The notes under the pieces are model-generated. The model saw only the letters and a program-made list of their open reading frames with translations. It ran no database searches and was not told the DNA's origin. DNA of 64,000 bases from Callipepla californica brunnescens (lineage: Eukaryota > Chordata > Aves > Galliformes > Odontophoridae). Positions 1 to 14,700 of this stretch are shown here, piece by piece. Within the stretch, counting starts at the first letter, position 1. The number at the start of each line of letters is the position of its first letter. The position numbers and the translations under genes were made by a program. The stretch spans positions 23,223,105 through 23,287,104 of the forward strand of contig JALIRH010000006.1 of NCBI GenBank assembly GCA_023055505.1, written 5' to 3'.

Positions 1-2458
1 CATTGTGGTCACTGTGAGTGTAGAGGACATTAACTGATAAAATCCATTAGACTGGAAATTGTCATCATAAAGAGTTTTAACAGTAAAGAAAGATGGTTGA
101 GAAAAGGCTTTGCTTCCATTTTTCATCCCCCCTTTTTCTCTCTCTGATTCTTGCTACAGTTTTTTATTATTAACATTATTATTATTATTACTTATATTAT
201 TTTAAAACTGTTTTATGCTATTTGTTGCTATTAACGCTATTGAATAATAGAAACGTAGCGAGCTCTAGTTATGTAGTATGAAACCCGAGTCTGTAATATC
301 CTGAGAAAATTCTCCAAAGCAGTTTGGTGTCTCGAATAGCCAAACTTCTCACCACCACTCTTGCACGTATTTTTACCTTTCTTCGGATTTATGAGGCCAG
401 TGCAAAACAGAAAGCAGATATTCAAATGACTTCCCATTTTGTACCACTGTGGCCTGCTACTGAATTCACTGCCAGGGCTTGAAAGCAGTCCAATCTACAT
501 CAAGGAATATTTTCCACTTCTTTTTCTAAGTTACGTGAAGCAGCACATTTCTTACTGTGCACAGCACCTACAATTTCCTCTTAGACTTCTATTTCTCTTA
601 CATTTTCCCTGGGCTATTGTCACAAAGCCTGACGGTCCACATTCTTCAAGTAAACAATTATGACTGCCATCAGGCCATCAGCCCCTCTGGATTCACATTC
701 ACAATTTTCCACTTTTAACTGACCAAGGACACTGTCTAGGATCAATGCTAAAGAATACTACTTTCTCACATGGGGTCAAGTTTAGTGAAAAACAATCAAC
801 CATGAAATAGAGAAGAGTTTCAGTATTGCATTTTGGTGGCTTCTGAACAGTTCAGATTGTTTCAGAGCACTTTTTTCAGCTTTCCCTACTAACCTTCTGA
901 AGACCTTCCTGACTCCCTCAGGATAACCACCAAGCACAGGCAGATCTGTGCTCACACAGCTGCTGGTCATTAGAGATGGCTGTTTTTAGGTCCCACAAAG
1001 CTGGCAAATGGTCCCTGTCACACTGAGAATGTGTAGGATGTGCTTTTTAAGCTATACAAAAGGATAAAATCAGGCTTAATTCCTTGCAGACCTCAACACA
1101 CAGAGCAAACAGTTGAGAAGTGAACTAAAGAACATTATGTGTACTCAGAGAGATTTTCTTTCCCACCAGAGTCTAAGACTTAGGTATTCTTTTTCATTGG
1201 TTCCAAAATGAGACATACATAAAGGAACAGTTACCTGAAAAAAGTAAGCTGAATTCAAATTTGGGATATATATCTATATCTATCTATGTATATATGTATA
1301 AGTGTATCTATATCTATAGATATAGATATATTCTTCAGTATAAGTTAACAGCAGCAAAACCAAATATTATTAAGAGTAAAAATAAACATGAGAGAAAATT
1401 CCTCACAAAATGATCTTCCAGCTTTTCTTTGAGATATTAAGTGAATGCTCACTGTTCTACCTAAACTCAGTGATGTTGCTTGGCTTCATACACAGAAGTT
1501 TCTACTGTACCCAGGATCTGAACAGGAATTAACAGCATTAATTAAAATCCCCTTAAGAAATCGAAATATTTTTATTAACTATTCTAACTTCATTCAGATA
1601 AAGAAACAAAATTTCCAATACTTTTTTTTAGCATTATTAGAATATATGTATATACTAAATATACTAAACTTACACTGACCTCTTAATGGCACCCAGCTCT
1701 TCAAACCAGTAGTTCACTTTTGCACTACAAACAGGAGAACAGATGAGCACAGAAACTCCAATGATGTAAATTAGCACATTTCTGGCTCACTGAACATCAG
1801 AAAATGCCAGTTTTGATCCTAACACTACAGATGCATCCACTTCAGGAAGGTGAGTGTTCCCCTCCAGGAGCAATGAGAATACAAGGAACAGAAAGTCTTT
1901 AAACAACCTGCATTTCCATGATAGAATTGCGCAGAAAAAGTGTTTTGCGCTGTTGATCTCAGATCAAAGTATATCTGCTAAGGAGCTCAGGAGGGTAGAG
2001 ATAAGGCTATTTAAGGAGATTAAAGCTATCTAAAGATTCTTAGTTCTTCCATATTCATGGAAATATTTTCATTCTTCTCAAAACAGTCCTGTGCTGTACC
2101 TGTTTATTTTCAGAGGATTTGACTCTAATAAGTGTCTTTATTCTCACATTTGCAAGGAAATTACCAGGAAAATGGTAACATTTGTCCTTCATTTCTTAAA
2201 ATACCTAGTTACTAATTTACTATTATTTAATTTTAAATATTACACTGTAACAATCAGTAAAAATGAAGTTTATTGTTTTGTGAATCATCGCTAAAACATC
2301 ATTTTAGAAATACACAAAATGTGTACTGTACTTGAAGATATCTTGTGATAAAATTCTCCCTAATCGATAAATATCAGTCTGCTAATTCTACCTGTACGGA
2401 TAAAAAATGGAATAAAGCACATAAGTAAACAGGTGAAAGAAAAGAGATCTTTAAATAC
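1..2458 (-). other. THSD7A: THSD7A intron downstream of window exon 11 (partial)
   Basis: Intronic sequence running off the 3' side of the gene in this window. It contains a TATC/TA simple repeat with a 24-bp palindrome (1266-1331). Frames were checked for the continuation expected from recalled human THSD7A (Y-I-E-E-A-C then the W-S-N-W core), and no exon was found. Confidence 0.8.
1266..1331. repeat. TATC/TA simple repeat
   Basis: Alternating TATATA, TATC and TATG units. The right half (1305-1328) is a perfect palindrome centred on TCTATAGA. Confidence 0.85.
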
Positions 2459-2722
2459 CATGACTGTTGCATCGTGATGTTTCCACAAGTCGACTGTTTT
2501 GATCATAGCATGCCATGGCCTGGTACCGATAGCCTTGTCCACATTCCTTAATGTCTCCTTGCACCTTCATTCCCAGCAAAACTTCCACTTTACCCTCAGG
2601 TAAAATACAGTCTGACCAGTTTCCCACAGGCTGAGCACTGTATTTATCACATGGACAAAACTGATTCTCAAACAGAGGATATAACTGAGAATTTTTGCAT
2701 TTATCTTTTTTCTTACTTTTTC
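2459..2722 (-). CDS. THSD7A: THSD7A window exon 11: variant TSP1 repeat with basic loop
   Basis: A 264-nt exon, the last found in the window, acceptor ctttctag, donor ATG|gtattt, phase 1 at both ends. It reads [20 protein letters not shown], then [56 protein letters not shown] and [12 protein letters not shown]. The lysine cluster KSKKKDK opens it, NWSD is a glycosylation sequon, and [12 protein letters not shown] is the third-strand motif. Recalled human THSD7A is nearly identical. The next exon should begin with the equivalent of YIEEACIIPC. It is not in the remaining 2.4 kb. Confidence 0.95.
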
Positions 2723-5700
2723 CTAGAAAGAAAAAAAAAATATTTTAGAAAGTTTGTATCAGTTTACATGTCAAAAAAAATTCATTTATCCATCCTTCAG
2801 TCAAATCCTGCTCAGAAGATAAACCTCAGGCCAAAGTTTACAAATTTATATACTTTAAATTAAGTATGCATTCCCAACATTAGTTACATTAATTCTTTAG
2901 GTTAATGACTTTTACCTCTTAAGTACTGAATACCTGGAGTTAGTACATAAGTAGCCCTTTTTAAGATAAAGTCATATATTTCTGTTTACACTGGATGAAT
3001 GTTCTTGGGGGTTACATTTTGAAAAAGTTAGTAATTAAACAAATATATGATTTTTCCTCTGTTACATAAGCAATGTGCAGTGCAATAAAAAAAATTCTCT
3101 CCGGATAAAATTTTCTCAAGCTGGAGAACATGCAAAAGGAAGTAATGTTCGGCTTCGGCACACTAGTACATTCTTTCAAAATGTGAAAACCCTTTCATTT
3201 CACTACCTGTTGTCATACATCTGTTAATATTTACCTTTCCTATGAATGTAAAAACTCATTCTGAGAGCTCGCATTTTTCTCCTAATCTGACTTTCCTTGT
3301 TCAAGTCAGTGTACACATCAACTCATCACCCAGCCCCCAGTAAATTTATTTTTAATCTTCTCTATGGTGAAGTCTGTTCTATTTTCCTTTCCACACAGAA
3401 TACTTATGAATATTCACATAAAAGTCTTTGAAGAACAGTTATGAAGATTCCTGTTACTCAGATGATATAAATTAATATTCTGCAATATTTTCCTTGCTGT
3501 TCAAAAGCACTGGACAGAACTTTGCAGCATCTTTAATGATTATGTTTACTACTACTTTTGTTTAAAATAAAAACAAGGTAATTGAAGGAAACAATTTCTT
3601 CTTTTGACAACACAACTCTGTATTAAAAATACCCCTATCTTTGAAACCTTCATTTTCCCTATTGATAATTATGAATGCACACCCAGTTACCTTTGTGGCA
3701 GTTGTGTACTGCACTGCAATAGGTGTAACAACACAGCACATATCACTGCTTTAGCAAGTCTGAAAGAAGTACCTTAACTGAGAACAGGGAAGTACCTCAG
3801 AGCATAGACAGTGTGGTAAGATAATTGAATATTTCTTGCTTTGATTTTAAAATTAAAAAAATATATATCTATTTTTCCCCCTCTCACAGAAGCAAATGGC
3901 AAGACAGTCACAATGAACCTTCTTGAAGATTATAAATTATTCACTGTTCACAGATCTTCTGATTTACAGCAGGATGAAGCGACTGATAGGGTTTTTATGC
4001 TATCATATTCTTTCTGAAACTGCTAATGGGCACCCCCCTTAGCTAGCTTTCCTCCACCACAGACAACACAGACTAATTGGCAAATATTGCTGTGACAGAG
4101 GCCAAGTCTTACTCTTGAGGTTTCAGTTATAATTTGAAAATAAAACAGTTTTTTTTTTTTTTTTTTTTTCTTTTCATTTCATGTAGAAGTAAAAGAGCAG
4201 GTTAAAAAAAATTGAAAAAAAAAATGTTTTTCAAAGTGGAACTGTGTCTATCACATGGAACAAGTAAAAGTTTCTGGAAAAGGATTGAACATCATTGGAA
4301 AAACTTTTTATTCTGTTAAGTACAATCTCAAGAAATTTCAAGGGACACCGCTGTCTCAAACACAGAGTAACCGAGCATCACAAGACAGAGAAAGTGTGTC
4401 TGTAATAAAGTCAAAAATCTCTCAAAAAACCAGTATTCTCACTTGTAGCAAAAAAATGAAGTAGAAAATTAAGCAGTTTATTGCCTCCTACAGTGAATTC
4501 AGCTACTGGATGAAGGTAACAGAAGTGAGAACATAAAGAACTCTGAAGAAAAAAATATTCAGCTAGGGGAAGGACTGGCTTAATCATAAATTTAACATTC
4601 AAGATTGCAGCTAAGAAATTAAAAAAGAGGTAAACTAAAGCTTAAGAACAAAAATTCGAATCTATATCTATAGGTTGAAAAGCATTTAACTGCTGTAGCA
4701 ATTCTATGGCAACAAAATATCATCCATCAGGGGAGTTTTGGTGTAGCCAAGAAGGAGAAAGGGTACTTGATCTCATTAAGAATAAATGATTGCTCTCTCA
4801 CCAATTTAAAATATATGATGAAAAAAAGGTCAAATCTGGGCTTTCAAAAGGCTTTCTGTGAAAAGATCCAGGAGAATTTTAACAAATGTTTTACTTTTTC
4901 AATTGCAGTTCTGTATGATGAAACAAAAACCCAAAAAGCAGACCTAAATCAAATGGGAAAATTCAATCTGGTTAGACAATTCTCTCAAAGCATAGTTTCC
5001 TTTTACAATTATGGTTGCTGAGGAATCAAAACAAATTGCAAACCTTGTCCCTAAACTCTTAGTTTAAACAATGCACGCAAATCAAGTGCAGATAACTAAA
5101 AAGGTCTGTTGCCACTCTGTTTAATATTAATAGTGTTTCTCCAGTGAGGAAACACTGAGAGTCCTGGAACTGTTCAAGCATTAGGGAAGATAAAGCTAAG
5201 AGGGAATATTATCAATGCCTACAAATACCTGAAAGTTAGGTGCAAAGGAGATGGTGTGAGGCTCTTTTCAGTGATGTTCAGTGCTAGGTCGAGGCAGTGG
5301 GTACAAACTGGAACACAAGAGGAAACCTGACCATCAGGAAGCACTTCTGTACTGCACAGGGGTGGAACACTGGTGCAGATTGCATAGGGAGGCTCTGAAA
5401 TCACTCTCCTTGGAGGTATTCAGAAGTTGTCTGGATGTTGCCCTGGGTAAATGATTCTAAATGGCTTTACTTGAGCAGGAGGATTGGACAAGGGACCTCC
5501 AGAAGCCCCTTCCATCCACAACCATACTGCAATTCCTTGCACCTTCCTGACCTATTTGTGCAAAAAGGCAGGCTGCAGAATCAGAGGGCAGAATAAACAA
5601 AGTATAAAAACTTTTAAAATAACAGACATTTATGCCTCTTTTGGTATAAAGGTAACGGAGGGCTCATCAAAAATGCAGGCTGAGACTTTTTTATTTCCTT

Positions 5701-8700
5701 GGACTATGAATCATATTGTTGGTTTATTCTTATTTTTCACCTTACTACAGATAATGCTGACTTACCTTCCAGAAAAATAAATGGTCTGCATTGCACTTCA
5801 CTACCTGTACTTCTTAAAGTAATGCCTGCTTCCTGTGTTACTCTTCTTTCTCACTAGTCACTTCCCTATGTCCAAGAGTAACAAGGGGAACTCACAGCAA
5901 TGCAGGCTTTAATTAAAACAGTTAGTGTAAGATGTATTATTTTCCTCATTACTCTTACCAATAAGTGCGCGTTTTCTTGTTCTCACTCCTCCACAGTCCC
6001 CATTGCAGGAAGAAAACTTTGACCAGTTTGTAAACTGACAATCATCTTGGCAGGGAATCTGACATGTCTGAGTTAAGGATGGTAAGGGGCCAGCATACTT
6101 AAGGCACTCACTGATGTCAGCCTGTCCTCCATCTTGTCTGCGACAAGTAATTGCTGGAAGCCAAAAAGGAATTGGATTTAGTTCGGCAGTTTTTCACGAA
6201 CATCTATAATTTAGTGAGTCTACAGCACGCTAACACAAAATCACATTGAAAGCCAAGAATTGCTACACAACAAACATTTGTAATCAATTATATCTTAAAT
6301 GAATACATTTGATCTTTCTGAATGACTCTTTTGAGATTCTCTTTATGTTACTATTTCTTTATCAGTACATAGCAGGAAACAAATCTCATTGACAACTGTA
6401 AATATTATGTTATCCGTGTTCTCACCATGTTATCCATATCTGTTATGCTTATTTTCACATTATCATTACATTGTTCCTACAGAGAAAAGCCATAATTCAA
6501 ATATTAAACTTGCAGTGTCATTTTCAGTAGCTGTGTAACACATAAGATATAAAACTGTACCAATAGCATATACTTTAGAAAGGAAAGACATAGTATTTAG
6601 AAATATATTCTAGATAATACTTTGTCACTTGCAACAGTATCACTGCCCAACACTGTTTAGCAATTTTCTGTTTTTGAAAGAAGACTGAAAAACAAATCAT
6701 ATTTGCTATGGGCGAAGTACCAACAAACAGGAACATTATTTTTTATAACAGGAGAGCCACAACCTAAACAAAAGCTTTTGATAAGAAAAATAAGAGAGAG
6801 ATTCTTAGAAAACTATGGGTCGCACTAAAGGAAGTAGTAAAATAAAAGTATTTAAAAAGAATGGGGCTGTCCCGTTCACACAGTCTTTAACAATGTTCTA
6901 TTGCTGCTCCTCATGGATAAATTGTTCTTGTTGTTTGTTGTTGTTGTTTTTAACATGGTTGCTTATCTATTATTCTAACATTATACTGTGTAAATCTTAT
7001 TTTATTTCCTAGCCCCAAACAACATAAAAGTTATTTTCCAGTAACAAGATTGAGAACTTCCAGTTGTTTGTTCATACAATAGAATCATATTATTCTTCTT
7101 CACATTTCATGGCAGACAGTGTATGCAGTGTCTCATAATAACTGTGAAAGTAATTTGGATCACCAATCGTTGTAGCAACATTGCATCCAAAGATAATGTA
7201 TAATTCTCTAAACATATGAAGGAATATAATGTTTTATTTTACACTCTGCTCCATAATTTAGACATAGTACTTCAATTGTAATGTCAGTAATTGTTTTATT
7301 GATATGTGAATTAAAAAAAAAAAGTAAAATTTTTTTTCTTCCTAAGTATTATGGTATAATCATATTCAACTGCTAGAGAAAAAATGGGTTTGAAGGCAAG
7401 TTTTCAAAAGAAAATAGAAAATTGGCAATAAATTATTTTTTCCTTCCAAAAAAAGGAAGGAAGAATACGTGAGAAAACATGTTTGTTTGTTCCAAAGATT
7501 GTTGCAAGGTAATTTCAAAGGTTTTGTGACATGTGCAAGCCTCCCTGCCCTTTTATTTCATGATAAAAAACCTTTTATCTTTTGTCAGTTCTAAACTAAA
7601 TTTTTACTTCACGATGACTGTTGTAAGCTGAACGTGATGATGCAAATGGTCTCTTCCAAACCCCTGTGCCTACTAAAATATCCAAATGTCCTAAGTGAAT
7701 TGCTTTTGCCACAATTCTGTGGTAAAACGATAAAAGGGAGGGAGGTTTGTTTTCCCAGAGATGCTAAGCAAACCTCTTCTCTGATCCTTGACTGCCCTTT
7801 GGTTCAGTGCTGCCAGCACTGTTTGTTATAGGTTCTGTATGGTATTAAGTTGTGCTTACTGGGAGATCAACCAGCTGTACATTGTCTAATACAATTAATC
7901 TGTCAAATCCTATTATTATTGGTGGATTTATACAAATACATCTCCTTCTTTTTCTTTATTTCTTTTTCCCCAGATGTAGTGATTCAGTGAGAAAAAGTAA
8001 GTATCTAAAAACTGAAAATCCATACAACTATTTTGATGATGTGTGAGCTGTACACTCCATAGGGATTCTACAGTTGTACAAACATGGAAAACCACAGGTC
8101 AAAACAGCATCTTCTAGTGCAGGCCTGGACTATGGTTTTGGATTCTTGTGAGATAATATGCATCAGATATTTCAAGGTAAAAGCAGATCAGACAAGTTCT
8201 ACTATGTGGAAATTCACAGAGGTCAAACCTAAGTCCTGTCTTATGCTTATCCTTAGCATGCATTCACATCAGCAAAACTAAATTAATTTAATTTAACTTC
8301 ACTCCATTCTCAGAGACACAGGCCACCTTTTTTGCAGTGAAAACTATACTTACCAAAGGACTAAACAAGTTCAGTGGTTAATCCAATAACTTTTCATAAT
8401 CAACCTCAAAAGTTTAATAGCCATTTTAGATACTGTCTCTCCATCTAATTCTTTGATAGGCCATAAACACTGTCAATTGAAGAATAAACTTCCTTTGTAG
8501 CAGAACTGCGTTTTTCTGAAGCCAATATTCACTCCAACTTTCTTGGTTATTAAACATTACTCTAGAGTAGGTATTCAGTCTGCTTTAAATTTTCTTCAGA
8601 TACGTATTAGTGCATCTAATTTACATGAAGGAGACCCAGATGAGAAGTTCTGCTGGGGATTAACACTGAGTTTTTTTTTTTTTTTTTTCTTCAGATTAAC

Positions 8701-11700
8701 TGTCAGTTGTACTTTACCAATCAAAGGAGAACTCTTCATTTTTGAGACCTAAATATTTCACCTTAATAACAACACAAATTAAAGGACAGCTTGACATTCC
8801 AAATCAATTCCTGAATCTTAATTTTCACAGAGCCTGTCCATAACTATTCATATTACTTCTATTTGACAGGACCTGGATACATTTTACCATTATTATTCTA
8901 CTGATTCAGGTATCTATTTGAAGGGTTTATAACTCCTTGTGACAGTTAGAAGGGTGGGTATTTTTCTGTTATTTAAAGTAGGGATTTTGACAACTGTGTA
9001 CATATCATTAATACATTATTTTGCCCAGACATCAACAATACCCTGGTTTTTAATGTAGATGTTAAGAGTACAATTTAGTTTTTCAGCACACAGACTAATC
9101 TGGGCAAACTCTGACCCTGCATCTTTGAACAAATGCATGGTTCTTTAATTACATCGAGTAAATGTCACTGAGATCAATGGTTAACTTACTATACAGGGCA
9201 GTATCTTCAACTACTATAAAGCTATACAGTGTCTAACTGATTATTTGGCCTATACAACCATGTCACATTTATTACAGACATTAGCAGTAAGTAGAAAGAG
9301 TGTGGCTTTTCTATTACTAAATTAAGCAGAAGTAATTGTTAAAGCGAAAGCATAAAGCGGGAGTACAGCTAATAGAAAAATCAAATTTAACAATGAAACT
9401 ATTCACTTAGGAAATTATTTTGTCATTTAATAATTGTTTTCTCCCAGAAGAAAGGTATGAAATAAACAGCAGTTAAAATTTTCTAGACAAGGAATTTTGA
9501 TGTAATTAAAACGTTATCTGATAGCACTGTTTCCAGAAAGTCACAGGGGATGATGGGCTAATACACTGGTTGGTGGCATAATCAAACACTAAGACTGTAT
9601 TTGAACAGGTCTTGCTATGAGTGAATTTATACAAGAATATTGCCAGCATTGCTCCTATCATTAACGTACCTCATGAAGATTTCACCGAGATGTGAGATTT
9701 ATTGAGCTCAAACATACCTAGAAATTACACTGCTTTATAAATGTAACTGCTCTAATATCATCTTACACCATAATTGTGCTATTTTTTAATTTTTAGTAAT
9801 AATAATAATAATAAACTAAAATATTGTTTCATTTCTAGAAAAGCAAAACACTATTCCACCAAATACTAAATTTTCTTACAGCTACTATCAATGTTGCATA
9901 GGCTATGACTTCGTCAATATTTGTTTCTATTTCTGCTGAATATGATAGACTAATCACTGCATGGTGCAATATTTCTATCATGAAGTATCTTAAGCAGGTG
10001 TCCGTGCCAATAATATTGGGAAAATGCAAGTGCAAGAGTACTTTATGCGACTTTAAAAAGAGTAATAGTGTATTACTGTTGAGTCTTTTTAAGAGATTGT
10101 CTGGAGATTTGGGGTCTTGTTTTGGCAGTAAGTCATTAATTTCTCATAGGAATAGTAGCTTTGAGCACTATTGTCCAAATGCTCATGTATGAAAACTGAA
10201 GCTGACTGTTGTTATCTGCAGTGAATTTTCAGTCATATGAACCAGACACTCTTATCTGAAAAATCTCAGTGAAGTAAATGTAACACTTTATAGCTCCATG
10301 AAAGAGCAGCAGTCTTTTGTCATTTTGTCTTTCTTATTGTGCTTTTGATGAGTGCACAAAATTGCCGCAAGTGCAAACGTCCCCTCCAAGTAAGTGATGC
10401 CCAGAGAGGGAGGCTGCTGTCGCTGTTTGTTTACAATGAGAGGAAAATGCTTTTGACCACCAATTCTACCTCTGAGCCTCCTCATGGCTCAAAGAAGCCT
10501 GCAAGGCTACTTATGTGCTTGCGGCAATCCTGGGAAGCTTCCTCCAATTCCCCCACTCCATGGTCTTTCAAACAACTATTTACATGCTATGAATGAAGAA
10601 TGGTAAGACCTTAAGATCAGACCTTTAACAACATCCAATTCCCAGTGACATCGAGCACAGCCATTCAGAGATATTTTGTCTGACAGCAAGCTTACTTAAG
10701 CTTCTGCTTAAGTTTTATAAATAACCTTTCTCTTGCTATTAGAGAATCTGCTGACAGATTCCACAGTTTTCATCCTATTTCTCCTACATAACTCTGAGGA
10801 AGATTTATGGTGGCAAGGACTGCAGGCTGCACATCCTTTTGCAAATCTCTTTTCGGTCACTGGGGTAGCCCTTCTCTGTGCATTCATCCATATACATCAT
10901 GATGTGATTAGGCTATTGCAGTTTGGGCACTAGAGCTGTATCTGCTATGTGTCCTCTTCACTAGCATTGGAATGTGATCCAACAAGCCCTGCTTAAATCT
11001 GCTATGGCTGCTAGCAAAACAGTCCTTTTTAGCAGGCAAGTTCCATGGACTTTCCTACACAGAATTATAGTTCAAATTCCTTTTAAACTAAGTTTCTTCA
11101 GAATTTGCTGGAGCTGAGGTTTGCCAACATATTAAGATATGAATATAGAATAATGTAAAACTGCTTAAATTGTTCACAATTTCAAACTTCATATGCTAAT
11201 CAAGCTTACTTAATATACCTCTGCTTTGAAGTTATCTATGTGCTAATAAATGTCAGCCACAAGAATTACAAAACAGTCTCCTTAGCACATCCTAACTGAG
11301 CAGGTTTCTCCCACTGTTCCACATTAAGTTTTATAGCCTGTGTCACCATTAAATACTAGAAGCCTTACTTCATAAAACATTTGTTCTATTATTCCAGACT
11401 ATGTATTTTGTATCTGCTATCACGTTGTGTTACTCCTATGTTTCAGATGACTCATCAAGACACCTGATTAGTTTACTATTGTTGACTAAGAAACAGCATG
11501 AGACAATAAATGCTGCTTCAGTAAAATATGGCTTTTTAGGGAAGAGGAAGTCTCAGACTCACTGCTGATGCCTTCATATCACCCACTTATGAGTATTTTG
11601 AACAAGAGACAGTTGAAGTCTTAAGTTACTACAATTATGGAATACATCTGTTCTCTACTTACCTTACATTTTACCAGTGATATGATTGCAAATATTCATT

Positions 11701-14700
11701 CATCACAAAATTAAACACAATCATCATGGCTATCCACCTTGTTCAAGTAGGTTCATAACTATAACAACAAATTTGTTTCTCAGGTATTAAGTGCTGTGTT
11801 ACTATGCTTAGGTTTAGAAAAAAAAAGTTTCCCATAATTTGCATGAATAATTAACACACTTTTTTTAATATTTCTAAATAAAATACATTCCTTAAAAAAC
11901 AAACAAACAAAAAAATTTTCTTCTCTTTCTTCTGCATTGACCCGGGTTCTAATTTTGTGACATGTCCATTTAAACTGACATGATTTGTAACAAAACCTTC
12001 ATTATACAAGACAGCTAGAAACAGAGCTGTCTTTAACAATGAATCACAAATCTGTATTTTATGATTCAATCAACTATCTCTCCTGCCAAGCAAGACCAAT
12101 GTGACAAAAAAGGCTGAAGATGGAAATGTGAATAGTAAAGCTGTGGTACAAAGTAAGGTATGCATGTGCATACTTAAATTCAGGCATCTAATCAGTAGCT
12201 TTTAATGATTTCTATCATTTAGTTTTTCCTTCAGATGTAATTATCTTTCTAACTAAAATACAAACAGTACAAGACAGTACAGTATTTTGTTGAAAATAAA
12301 GTACTAATGAAAGCATGTATACCTTCCTATCATTTTTTTATGGAAACAACAAATGTGTTAAATACGTGTTACAGCATTCCTGTGCAGACAATCAAATCAG
12401 AAACAAAACGGCACTCACTGACATTCATCAATGCTTGCTGAATGATTCTGGAGATAAAATAGTGGATGTGAGCAAAGTGAAGTGGTGAGTGGTATATTTC
12501 AGCAGTGGTGACAGCAATGTAAGAGACAAGCCAGGTTCCTAACAGCCATGCACAGCTGTCGTGCCACAAAATGAACAGCATCTTCATCAGTTCACCTGCA
12601 TGAAACAGCTAATAGTGGTGCTTCTTTTGAAAAATAATATTTTGTAGCTGAACATTCCCTCTATCAAATAGTGTTACTAAGCTCTTTGTAAATGTTGAAG
12701 GTTCCATGAAAGTTAATACAAGGTATTTATTTTGGAGCAATCTACATACTAGAAATGAACGTGTGATCTTAACACTGAAAAACATCAAAATTTCAGAGAG
12801 AACTCTTTCAATTGAAAAAGAAATTCTGCTATGTCTACGTATTTACTATTTTTCAATATTTGTACAGAAATCGGCAATGAATGCTTAAATATTTGTAAAA
12901 AATGTCAATAGTACTATACTACAAATGCAGTATCAAAATATGTCAAATGGATTGCATATTTAGCATTTCTTTATTTTGAGATGGATAAAGGGATTTGCAC
13001 AGTCTGGCCAAGTATTCAGGAAGAAGTTAAGAATAAATAGGGTCAGGAGACAAAGCTTCTTCCAGAGTCTTCCTTCAGATTCTGGAGAAATCATTCTAAT
13101 ACTACCTAGGGCAGAACATAATCAGCATTGCATTCAGGTCAGCCTCCCTTCTGTGAGCACACTGCATTAAATCCACTCTTGTTTAGGGGAAAAAAAAGCA
13201 GATTAATGGGCACCACTAAAAATTTACATGGCCATTTTCATAGCAAAAATTTGTGAGAACGGAGAGGCTATATATTAATAACCAGAGTAGGAGAAAATCT
13301 ATATAGAACTAATTAGACATACTATCCATGTTCAAAATGCAATTTTCAGAAGTGCAAACTAAATACATAAATATTTTGGAGAATTACTTAACTTAAATAA
13401 AATCTGTACTAGTTTTATTTAGCCTGTATAGAATATCAATTTAGATTATTCAACACATTGGTTGGTATTAAAAAACTGAGATATATATATAACTCAAATG
13501 TGTTCTAATTTTAACTTCTATAGTAATTTTGTCATTTACATCAATAGAAAAAACACTGGGCCAAAAAAGGCTCTGGTTTTAATGATTGTAAACACCACAA
13601 TACTTAGATACTTGGACTGAGGCACAAAAATCATTTATCAATGAACTCTCATCTTCCTTCATAAGTTTTAAAATAACTTCTGTACACTTTAAAAAAAAAA
13701 AAAAAAGAAAAAGAAAAAGTAAATAAAAATATTTCCACCAAACCTCAGGAACATTTTCTGAATTCTACAAAAGACACCGACTTCCTTCATGCTTAGCTGC
13801 TCCCAAGGTTCTGAATTAAGGACTGCTCATCCTACCACTCCATCCCATAATACTAGAGAGCTATCTCCATTACATCTCCTTGTAGGAATAAGACACCTGC
13901 CTCAGCACGTTATACTTTGTAAGATCAAATTCTAGCAACTCTATGAAGTACCAGAGGGAAATATTGCCAATCTGTTTCAACAGCTTTAAAAATTGTATAC
14001 CCATTAATTCCAAAATATGTATTGCTCAGTATGTGTGTGCTGTACATGAATTGTAAAACAAACAAGCAAATAAACAATAACAAAACTCAACAACCACCAA
14101 CTAAACAATATCAACAATAACAACAACAACAAAAAAAACAACTTGAAACTCTCAAGACACATAAGAATAATAGAATACAATTAACTACCCTTCATTAATA
14201 ACAAGTTGGAGTCCAAGTGGTCATGTTTAGGCACCACAACACAACTATATACTGTCAGAGTAGCCCTCACTACATTAGTTAGAGAGCTCTGAAAGAATTA
14301 TCACACTCAGAAGACATTCATCTTGGCAGTTTAGGCAATACGTACAGGCTTTGTTTTGTGGTAAGCTTTGAATTGATCTCCAATAACACCTTCTGAGTAA
14401 TCAATAGAAGTTACCAGTTTACTATACCATAACTTACTTCAATACTTCAAGGAAATTAATGACCAGTATATTTCAGTTCTGCAGTTAACAGTGTCCTTGA
14501 TCAGGAATTCTACAATCTGCTGAGTAAATCTTGCTTTAACATGTACAAGTTTTCACTCAGAAAGGCAAAAGAAAAATCATTCCTGAAATTCAGGGTTGAC
14601 TAGTAGTTCAAAGCAATTCAATTATAGTAACACAGTAAGAGGGAACTGTAATTACTTTCAAATTGAGTTTACTTATTACACCTAAAAACATATCCTTACT

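Larger units (their letters stand above)
2723..5958 (-). other. THSD7A: THSD7A intron 10 (3,236 bp)
   Basis: Phase 1 intron between window exons 10 and 11. It contains a 21-T run at 4149-4169 and an old CR1 3' fragment (about 5155-5535). Otherwise it is AT-rich unique sequence. Confidence 0.85.

Noticed and set aside
10330..10620. GC-richer stretch with an 85-codon plus-strand frame
   Set aside because: No similarity to any family I can recognise and no splice context. Could be an old repeat or conserved element, but nothing in the sequence supports a call.
14040..14142. CAA-rich tract as a possible coding polyglutamine repeat
   Set aside because: It is interrupted, lies deep in an intron and has no surrounding open frame. 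Low-complexity sequence only.
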